5,099 nt of DNA from Candidatus Cloacimonadota bacterium (lineage in GTDB: Bacteria > Cloacimonadota > Cloacimonadia > JGIOTU-2): assembly GCA_014382685.1 (NCBI GenBank), contig JACNJG010000173.1, positions 1-5,099 on the forward strand, read 5' to 3'. Of this stretch, positions 1 through 5,099 are shown piece after piece (the stretch's first letter is position 1; every line of letters starts with the position of its first letter). The notes under the pieces are model-generated. The model saw only the letters and a list, made by a program, of their open reading frames with translations, did no database searches and had not been told where the DNA came from. The translations under genes and the position numbers were made by a program.

Positions 1-92
1 GAGATTTTTTCTTTATGTGAATTCTTTACTTCGTAAGAAAAAATAGTGATAATTCTAAAAGGATTCGGTTTGTTCTGGTGCAAAACATACTC
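1..92 (-). other. Start of a C-terminal sorting domain in the carboxypeptidase (truncated by window edge)
   Basis: From about residue 668 the protein reads P-P-E-Y-V-L-H-Q-N-K-P-N-P-F, the usual opening of type IX/FlgD-like C-terminal domains (typical form L-x-Q-N-Y-P-N-P-F-N-P). It continues R-I-I-T-I-F-S-Y-E-V-K-N. Two departures from the common form are visible: Lys replaces Tyr before P-N-P, and the segment after N-P-F is shorter than the usual N-P-x-T-T-I. About 50-60 further residues are expected beyond base 1. Confidence 0.82.
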
Positions 93-2093
93 AGGCGGAA
101 TTGGAGGATTGTCTATACCATTTCCGTGAGAAGAGATAAGTGCAATGTTATCTATAAGCCAGCCGGGATCACTTAAATATGAATCGGTTTTTATTCGAAA
201 ACACAGGTAGCTGTGTGTATCTACCCAATCCTGTAAAGGAATAATAACCTGCTGCCAATCCTGTTGCACACCGGAAAATGCAGCAAGAACAGACCAATCT
301 TGATTATTTAACGAGATCTCCACATAGCAGCTATCAAACTCCAATTCCGTATGATATTTGTGCCAAAATGTGAGAGCAATATCATCATTCACACCGTTCA
401 AATTTATGGATGAATTCGTCTTAATAGTTGATTCTATTCCGTTATGATAAAATCGGTCACCATTATCACGCAATGAAAAGCTGCCTTCATAAGGTTCTTC
501 GTAAATGCACCAATAATCTTGAGCACTCCAGCCATCCATTCCGGATTCCCATTCTTCCTCGAAAATAACAATTTCGGCTTGGAAATTAATATCCAGAGCA
601 GACATACCGGTCTCAATAGTAATTTCCATTATCTGAGGAACATAGCCCTCTGCGATGAAGGTTGCCTGATAATTTCCGATATAATAATCAAAGCTAAAAT
701 CCCCATTCAACGACAAGGTATCTGCAAAATAGCCGTCATCAAGGATAATATCGCACTGCATTGGAGTGCCGTTATTATGAATGCTGCCCGTAACTGTTAT
801 TTCTTGAAGCGGTTCAAGTGCAACATTTTTGATCGTCCACGTTGAATTATTAATAGTTACATTTGTGAATGTTGTATCCTGATATCCTTTTTGTTTATAT
901 GTTATTGAATAAGTCCCCGGTTCGAGCAATCGCCAGTAGCGACCGTACAATTCATCCGAAGTTCTTGGAGTAAAATACACGGCATCATGATCATTCACGA
1001 GCACTTCAGCCCGAATAGGCAAACCTGTCAGAGCATCCTCGATATGACCTGTCAGCATTGCTGCATCTGTCTGATAACCAAGTACTCTGTTCATAAGCCA
1101 GTAAGCACCGAGTTTGCATCGTTCGCAGGTATCATCGACTAGTGCTGCGTTTGGCTGCAGATTTTCAGTTCCGCATTCGATCAGTAGCTGTATTGTTCCA
1201 AAAGTTTTATAGAACCAATCCTGTGCATTGCCCTTGCGACCTCGCGATGGTGATGGTTCATAATTACCTGTGCCATCCTCAGTTTCTATAAGAGCTGCAA
1301 CAGTTTCTCCAATTATTTTATTAAATTCAAAATCCGGTGAGCGCTTGATGCCATCCCATTCCCAGGAATAAAAAACCTTCTCAGAAAAATTTCCGGTGCG
1401 GGAGGAATGCCAGTTTATAGAATAAATGAAATGCTGCTCTTCTGCAAGATGCTTCACTGCTTCTGTGCCCCCCTCAGAGAAGGGATAAGGTCCCCGGTAA
1501 TAATCGTATCGTTCTTCCCCACCCGGATCATATAGCGTATCTCCGTGAACCCAATTGTAGGAATAATTTCTATTTAGATCGACTCCATCAATGTCATGTC
1601 CGGGACCTGGCTGGTAATCGAAGATTCCGTTTAAATTGTTGTCTCTTTTATTTTTTCTGAATGAAGTGTCCCATCCGTCCATCACGACCTGCAATCCTTC
1701 AGGGTTGATAGATGGAATAAACCATATTTCCAGCTCGCTTAGCCAGATCGCATAAGGGGATTGATAGAAATGCGCCAGGATCTCGTTGATCATATACATG
1801 GTTATCTCGACACCGAGCACCTCTTCCGCATGGCACTGCCCCACATAAAGTACAGCCGGTTCATCCTCATCAGTGGAGGCATTATCGGATAGTTTCACAG
1901 CCCAGATCGGCAGAGAATCTGTTTTTGTAACGCCAATAGAATCTACAAATACAAGATCGGGATACACAAGCTGAAGTGAATCCAATTCTGCTTTTATCTC
2001 ATCATAAGTGTGATACCTCGATGGAAGAGCAACCTGTGCGAATAAAGGTACTGCGATCAGAACTAACAGGATTAAGACACAATATTTTTTCAT
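1..2093 (-). CDS. Secreted M14 zinc carboxypeptidase with accessory beta domains (partial, C-terminus beyond window)
   Basis: The frame is open for 697 codons from ATG at 2093 to base 1 with no stop; the 3' end is cut off by the window. Residues 1-19 are a signal peptide (MKKYCVLILLV..., cleavage at PLFA|Q). Residues ~24-335 are an M14 metallocarboxypeptidase domain, which hydrolyses C-terminal residues from peptides. Zinc ligands are H88 and E91 (C-H-A-E-E) and H229 (N-W-H-S-S). R146 (F-R-K-N-K-R) and N174-R175 (D-L-N-R-N-Y) are the likely counterparts of R127 and N144-R145 of pancreatic carboxypeptidase A. E306 (L-I-E-C-G) is the likely catalytic glutamate and Y278 the probable Y248 counterpart. 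Residues ~347-428 and ~432-510 look like carboxypeptidase-regulatory/transthyretin-like domains. Residues ~510-657 are a MAM/cleaved-adhesin-like jelly roll (ending G-W-L-I-D-N-I). N-K-P-N-P-F at 674-679 opens a sorting domain. All key residues are present, so activity is likely. The substrate is unknown. The start follows the upstream stop by 3 bases, and no Shine-Dalgarno is visible. Confidence 0.93.
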   Translation of the reverse strand, partial: MKKYCVLILLVLIAVPLFAQVALPSRYHTYDEIKAELDSLQLVYPDLVFVDSIGVTKTDSLPIWAVKLSDNASTDEDEPAVLYVGQCHAEEVLGVEITMYMINEILAHFYQSPYAIWLSELEIWFIPSINPEGLQVVMDGWDTSFRKNKRDNNLNGIFDYQPGPGHDIDGVDLNRNYSYNWVHGDTLYDPGGEERYDYYRGPYPFSEGGTEAVKHLAEEQHFIYSINWHSSRTGNFSEKVFYSWEWDGIKRSPDFEFNKIIGETVAALIETEDGTGNYEPSPSRGRKGNAQDWFYKTFGTIQLLIECGTENLQPNAALVDDTCERCKLGAYWLMNRVLGYQTDAAMLTGHIEDALTGLPIRAEVLVNDHDAVYFTPRTSDELYGRYWRLLEPGTYSITYKQKGYQDTTFTNVTINNSTWTIKNVALEPLQEITVTGSIHNNGTPMQCDIILDDGYFADTLSLNGDFSFDYYIGNYQATFIAEGYVPQIMEITIETGMSALDINFQAEIVIFEEEWESGMDGWSAQDYWCIYEEPYEGSFSLRDNGDRFYHNGIESTIKTNSSINLNGVNDDIALTFWHKYHTELEFDSCYVEISLNNQDWSVLAAFSGVQQDWQQVIIPLQDWVDTHSYLCFRIKTDSYLSDPGWLIDNIALISSHGNGIDNPPIPPEYVLHQNKPNPFRIITIFSYEVKNSHKEKI
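123..560 (-). other. MAM/cleaved-adhesin-like jelly-roll domain in the carboxypeptidase
   Basis: Residues ~512-657 begin E-E-W-E-S-G-M-D-G-W and contain G-S-F-S-L-R, L-T-F-W-H-K-Y, Y-V-E-I-S-L-N-N-Q-D-W, a W-Q-Q-V-I-I-P-L strand, and end G-W-L-I-D-N-I-A-L. This order of motifs is typical of the beta-jelly-roll accessory domains that follow secreted peptidases (the gingipain cleaved-adhesin, immune-inhibitor-A and MAM-like classes), which usually aid binding to substrates or surfaces. I cannot tell from sequence which of these families it belongs to. Confidence 0.7.
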
Positions 2094-2099
2094 TATTTA
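2091..2099 (-). other. Stop-start junction (TAA ATA ATG) between the two genes
   Basis: The repeat protein ends with TAA at 2099-2097, and the carboxypeptidase ATG is at 2093-2091 after the three bases ATA. The 30 bases upstream contain no purine-rich Shine-Dalgarno; the nearest AGGA lies about 35-40 bases away. Both genes share the same reading frame. The arrangement points to a common transcript and to translational coupling or ribosome re-initiation. Confidence 0.8.
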
Positions 2100-5090
2100 T
2101 CGCAATATAAGTATTTTACTTGTAGAAGTCCTGTCCTGATTTTTGAATTTATAGAAATAAACTCCATTTGTAACCGGATTGTCATTCATATCACATGTAT
2201 TCCATTCGAAGCTAATAACTCCTTCATCAAAGGTATGTGAAAAAACTCGCTGTCCTTTGAGATTGAATATTTCAAGAGTACTTTTTGAATGAATAGCAAG
2301 ATCTTTCAAGGTAAAATACACTGAGCCAGAGATCGGATTTGGATAATGGGTGATTATATGATCATTCTCATGATGGGGATCATCAATTGATACTTCATTG
2401 ATCTCAATCTTTTGAGCATAGATATTATAGATATCTGCCTTTCCGCTTGATCGTGCATCCTGCCAGATAACGCTGGCATAATTGTCATCAAAGGGAACAG
2501 TAAGTGGTCCGGACTGATTTTTAATAGCAGTACATATTGGAAGATCAGTAATCCAGAGCACAGTTCCGTCTGAAGACACCTTCTGCCCGTAAATGTCGGC
2601 ATTCATGCCATTTCGGAAATCTTTCCATGGAACACACAGGTTGTCATCGATCATCGATATTGCCGGACCGGTCTGATCTCCGGATCCGTCAACAATTGCT
2701 ACTGCATCAGGATTCCAAAGAAGATCACCATTCGAAGTTTGAACTTTTTGTCCAAAAATATTATAATCAAATCCATTGCGGAAATCTTCCCACACAGCAT
2801 ATAGTTCATCTTCATAAATATATGCAGGAGATGATTGATCGTTTGCATAATTAGCGATTGGCACTCCATTATCCTGCCAAAGCACCGAGCCGTCACTATC
2901 TACTATCTGCCCATATATTGCAAGCACACTATCTCGAGTGTCTTCCCAGACCATTAGCAATCCTTCGGGAACAATAACACCTGTGGCATTTTTCTGATTA
3001 CCGGCTGCTGTGCAAATTTCAACGCCATCATTGGGCCAGCCAGTAGCAGTATTTCCATTGCTATCTATAAGTTTCACATAAATATTCTGATCATCCCACA
3101 AACCGCTCTGAAAAATGAAGTACATCTCTACAATGTCCGTAAGCTTATCTTCACCTGTTCGGTTTACGATCTCAATACCTTCATCATCCCATTGCAAAAC
3201 TCCATCAATAATTTTCTGCCCATAGATACCCGGGTCCATAAAATCACGATAATCCGACCAGCCGGCATAATACTCCATTGATTTCGCATTCTCAACAACG
3301 GATATTTTAGGGTTTTGTTGTTCGCAAAAGAAATCACTTAATGCCAGACCTGTAGTTGACCAGAGATGTGTGCATTGATCATCGACTGCTTGTGCATAAA
3401 TTTGTTTGAAACCTGTTCTGTTTTCTTCCCAAACAGCTATTAATTCGTTTGCAGAAAGCGAATACATTGCATCCACATGCGCCTGATCATAACCTGTGGG
3501 ATCTGTAAGGGATTCTCCATTCAGAGCAAGTTCTACAGAACCATCATCTGACAAAACTTGCATATACAATTGATTGCCAGTATATGGACTTCTGCTATCC
3601 TCCCATAGTATGAGGGATTGATCGATCCCTTTGAACAGCGAATAATTTTTCGCATCTCCGCATAATCCATAATAGATAAGTTCTCCGTTCGCTGCAAGAT
3701 ATTCTGTTCCTGCTCCATCCAGAATTTGAAAATAGAGACCGGTTGATCCGGTTCTGTTATCACCCCAAATAGCATAGACTTTGCCTGATCCGTCACCGCG
3801 AAGAAGTGGGGAGAATTGTTCGCCATAGGCATCACATATCATTTTCCCGTTGGCTTCCCAATCTATTGAGCCGGTATCATCAACATGCTGCATATAAATA
3901 TCTTCGTGAGGATGTCCCCCATCGCGACCGTCTGTCCACACAAAATAGCATCCGGCATTATGATCGTTTGTCAGGCGGGGTTCGAGTTGATCGTTTGGAG
4001 CAGTACAAAGTGGCAATCCTGCTGCATCCCAGAGAATAGTTCCGTTTATATCGATTTTTTGTGCATATATATCTGAAGAGTACGGATCATTACGATAATC
4101 CACCCATACTACAAATGCGCCGGTATCGGTCGATCCTGTAATTCGGGGATTCTTTTGTATTCCTGCCCCCTGATAAATTGCAACATCCGATGCCCAAAGA
4201 AAGTTTCCATCAATATCAACGCGCATTGCCATGATATCGCCATCAGGATCATCGTGCTTATCTCGCCATGTAAATATAAAATTTCCAGTTCCATCAGGAC
4301 ACATCTTCACATTGCTTTGTGTATCTGTTGAACCGCATAAAAGAGTTCCGCCTGCATCCCAGAGCAAAGAGCCGTCAGAAGCAATTCTCTGCATGTACAG
4401 GTTTTCATTTGCAGCATCACGAGTGTCATGCCATGCAACGATTGCCCCACCTGTTCCGTCTTCCCAGAAAGTATGCCCGTCTTGATCTCCGTTTTGTGCA
4501 GCGATCGGATTTCCATTAGCATCCCAACCGGCAACAATTGAACCTGCGGAATTAATATGCGTGCCGTAAATATCTACTCCGCCCGGATTCCTGCTATCCT
4601 GCCAAATAACATACGCTCCATGATTTGCATCATTTACAATGTTGAGTGAGATCTGTACATCAGAAGCAAGGCACAAAGGCACGCCTGATCCATCCCAGAG
4701 AAGATTTCCATCTCCGTCCAATTTTTGGGCATAAACATCTCCGGCATCTTCATTTCTGAAGTCTACCCATGCAACTATAACGCCACCGTCTTCTGTATTA
4801 ATTACAACGGGATCTTCCTGTCTGTTTATCCCACCATTCACCATAACTGCATCAGCCCCCCACAAGAGATTTCCATTCACATCGACACGCTGAGCCCATA
4901 CATCCCGATCTCCTCTACGTGTGTCAGACCATACATACACTACCGAACCATCTTCGAGGGTTATACCGGAACGGTACCATTCGATATTGACACCCTGACG
5001 TATCGGGATGCCATCATCCTGCCAGACTGTTTGTCCAAAAAGTAAAGTAGAAATAAGTAAAAAAGCAAGCAACAGTGGAATAACTTTCAT
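2097..5090 (-). CDS. Secreted repeat protein: signal peptide, ~16 x 55-residue repeats, C-terminal sorting domain
   Basis: A complete 997-residue protein of unknown function. Residues 1-20 form a signal peptide: Lys2, a hydrophobic run, and a probable cleavage at LLFG|QT. Residues 23-899 are about sixteen tandem repeats of 51-57 residues. Each has the pattern W-x3-G-x-P-[IL] ... D-Q ... G-x-x-[VI]-x-W-x-D-x-R-[ND] ... D-[IV]-Y-[AG]-Q-[KR]-[IV]-D-x-[DN]-G-x-[LV]-L. Residues ~911-997 form a type IX secretion/FlgD-like beta domain, with YPNP at 916-919, NGVYFYK at 975-981 and a final SKILILR. The start is supported by GGAG five bases upstream and by the signal peptide directly after it. The repeat length and the alternation of predicted beta strands suggest a beta-propeller or other closed beta-repeat fold on the cell surface or released; this is inferred. 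No catalytic motif is visible. The gene is first in an apparent operon with the carboxypeptidase gene. The reading frame and export signal are secure; the function is not known. Confidence 0.93.
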   Translation of the reverse strand: MKVIPLLLAFLLISTLLFGQTVWQDDGIPIRQGVNIEWYRSGITLEDGSVVYVWSDTRRGDRDVWAQRVDVNGNLLWGADAVMVNGGINRQEDPVVINTEDGGVIVAWVDFRNEDAGDVYAQKLDGDGNLLWDGSGVPLCLASDVQISLNIVNDANHGAYVIWQDSRNPGGVDIYGTHINSAGSIVAGWDANGNPIAAQNGDQDGHTFWEDGTGGAIVAWHDTRDAANENLYMQRIASDGSLLWDAGGTLLCGSTDTQSNVKMCPDGTGNFIFTWRDKHDDPDGDIMAMRVDIDGNFLWASDVAIYQGAGIQKNPRITGSTDTGAFVVWVDYRNDPYSSDIYAQKIDINGTILWDAAGLPLCTAPNDQLEPRLTNDHNAGCYFVWTDGRDGGHPHEDIYMQHVDDTGSIDWEANGKMICDAYGEQFSPLLRGDGSGKVYAIWGDNRTGSTGLYFQILDGAGTEYLAANGELIYYGLCGDAKNYSLFKGIDQSLILWEDSRSPYTGNQLYMQVLSDDGSVELALNGESLTDPTGYDQAHVDAMYSLSANELIAVWEENRTGFKQIYAQAVDDQCTHLWSTTGLALSDFFCEQQNPKISVVENAKSMEYYAGWSDYRDFMDPGIYGQKIIDGVLQWDDEGIEIVNRTGEDKLTDIVEMYFIFQSGLWDDQNIYVKLIDSNGNTATGWPNDGVEICTAAGNQKNATGVIVPEGLLMVWEDTRDSVLAIYGQIVDSDGSVLWQDNGVPIANYANDQSSPAYIYEDELYAVWEDFRNGFDYNIFGQKVQTSNGDLLWNPDAVAIVDGSGDQTGPAISMIDDNLCVPWKDFRNGMNADIYGQKVSSDGTVLWITDLPICTAIKNQSGPLTVPFDDNYASVIWQDARSSGKADIYNIYAQKIEINEVSIDDPHHENDHIITHYPNPISGSVYFTLKDLAIHSKSTLEIFNLKGQRVFSHTFDEGVISFEWNTCDMNDNPVTNGVYFYKFKNQDRTSTSKILILR
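2100..2360 (-). other. C-terminal type IX secretion/FlgD-like sorting domain of the repeat protein
   Basis: Residues ~911-997 follow the last repeat after a short Asp/His-rich linker (D-D-P-H-H-E-N-D-H). The landmarks are Y-P-N-P, an S-V-Y-F-T-L strand, L-E-I-F-N-L-K-G-Q-R-V, F-E-W-N, N-G-V-Y-F-Y-K and a closing S-K-I-L-I-L-R. In FCB-group bacteria, domains of this shape direct proteins that have crossed the inner membrane to the type IX secretion machinery, which may cleave or anchor them at the surface. The domain type is clear. Whether this host has a working type IX system cannot be judged from the window. Confidence 0.85.
2394..5024 (-). repeat. Protein-level tandem repeat array, ~16 units of ~55 codons
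   Basis: This is the repeat-coding part of the 997-residue protein. Units begin at the tryptophan position, at residues 23, 77, 132, 189, 244, 299, 354, 411, 466, 522, 577, 634, 685, 738, 792 and 846, giving spacings of 51 to 57 residues. Residues 466 and 522 carry Ala in place of Trp. The best conserved core is W-x-D-x-R-[ND] followed about 6-8 residues later by D-[IV]-Y-[AG]-Q, then a D-x-[DN]-G turn leading into the next Trp. The units have mostly diverged at DNA level, so this is an old internal amplification rather than a recent satellite. Length per unit and hydrophobic strand spacing fit beta-propeller blades (inferred). The turn resembles an Asp-box or calcium-type loop but fits neither consensus exactly. 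Confidence 0.88.
2418..2434 (-). repeat. 9-base tandem duplication inside the last repeat unit
   Basis: On the plus strand ATAGATAT occurs at 2418-2425 and again at 2427-2434, a period of nine bases. In the protein this gives D-I-Y-N-I-Y-A-Q at residues 886-893, where other units have simply D-I-Y-A-Q. It looks like an in-frame three-codon slippage duplication. Confidence 0.8.
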
Positions 5091-5095
5091 TCAAA

Positions 5096-5099
5096 CTCC
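5096..5099 (-). promoter_or_regulatory. Ribosome-binding site of the repeat-protein gene
   Basis: The minus strand reads GGAGTTTGA directly before the ATG. This gives a GGAG core with a five-base spacer and supports the start at 5090. The motif may extend beyond the window end. It contrasts with the second gene, which has no comparable site. Confidence 0.75.

Noticed and set aside
519..845. Plus-strand open frame of 108 codons
   Set aside because: It is antisense to the accessory domains of the carboxypeptidase, which translate without interruption on the minus strand; the plus-strand product shows no coherent domain.
2094..2096. A promoter or terminator between the two genes
   Set aside because: The gap is only three bases. 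No inverted repeat followed by a T run, and no convincing -35/-10 pair, was recognised around the junction.
2097..2099. The TAA treated as a nonsense mutation splitting one ancestral gene
   Set aside because: The first protein ends in a complete sorting domain with the usual final strand, and the second begins with its own signal peptide, as expected for two separate proteins.
2394..5024. Regular ~165-base periodicity considered as a CRISPR array or DNA satellite
   Set aside because: The periodicity is at protein level, units have mostly diverged in DNA, there are no short identical repeats with unique spacers, and the frame stays open throughout.
2394..5024. D-x-[DN]-G-x-x-L-W turns taken as classical sialidase-type Asp-boxes
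   Set aside because: The Asp-box consensus has Gly two residues after the Asp (S-x-D-x-G-x-x-W). In units such as S-S-D-G-T-V-L-W, Gly follows Asp directly, so the pattern resembles it but does not match, and no sialidase catalytic residues are seen.
4725..5045. Plus-strand open frame of 106 codons opposite the start of the repeat protein
   Set aside because: It lies fully antisense to a well-supported gene with clear protein repeats, has no recognisable domain, and such frames arise by chance opposite D/N/G-rich coding sequence.

Overview
The window holds two large minus-strand genes and almost nothing else. Transcription runs from high to low coordinates. The first gene (5090 to 2097) encodes a complete 997-residue exported protein. 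It has a signal peptide, about sixteen tandem repeats of roughly 55 residues, and a C-terminal sorting-type domain. The second gene starts 3 bases after the first gene's stop codon (ATG at 2093) and runs off the window at base 1. Its 697 visible codons encode an exported M14-family zinc carboxypeptidase followed by two carboxypeptidase-regulatory-like beta domains, a MAM/cleaved-adhesin-like jelly roll, and the start of another C-terminal sorting-type domain.

The host is probably a Gram-negative bacterium of the Fibrobacterota-Chlorobiota-Bacteroidota (FCB) supergroup or a neighbouring candidate phylum such as Cloacimonadota, Marinimicrobia or KSB1-like lineages. This is inferred from protein style: multidomain secreted proteins ending in a 'YPNP/NxPNPF ... 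NGVYFYK ... K-I-L-I-L-R' domain of the type IX secretion/FlgD-Ig-like class, signal peptides ending in F-[AG]-Q, and modestly AT-rich DNA. No rRNA, tRNA or phylogenetic marker is present, so the assignment is tentative.

Layout: 5091-5099 is the end of an upstream leader with a GGAG ribosome-binding site. 5090-2097 is the repeat protein. 2096-2094 is a 3-base spacer. 2093-1 is the carboxypeptidase, whose C-terminal end lies outside the window. There is no non-coding stretch longer than 9 bases, and I see no promoter, terminator, RNA gene, mobile element or CRISPR array.

The two genes look co-transcribed and probably translationally coupled. Both products appear to be exported and then handled by the same outer-membrane secretion or anchoring route. 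A reasonable inference is a surface-exposed, repeat-based binding or scaffold protein beside a secreted peptidase, perhaps for scavenging peptides. The sequence shows no direct proof of a physical partnership. The least explained element is the sixteen-unit repeat domain, which has a sharp consensus but no function I recognise.
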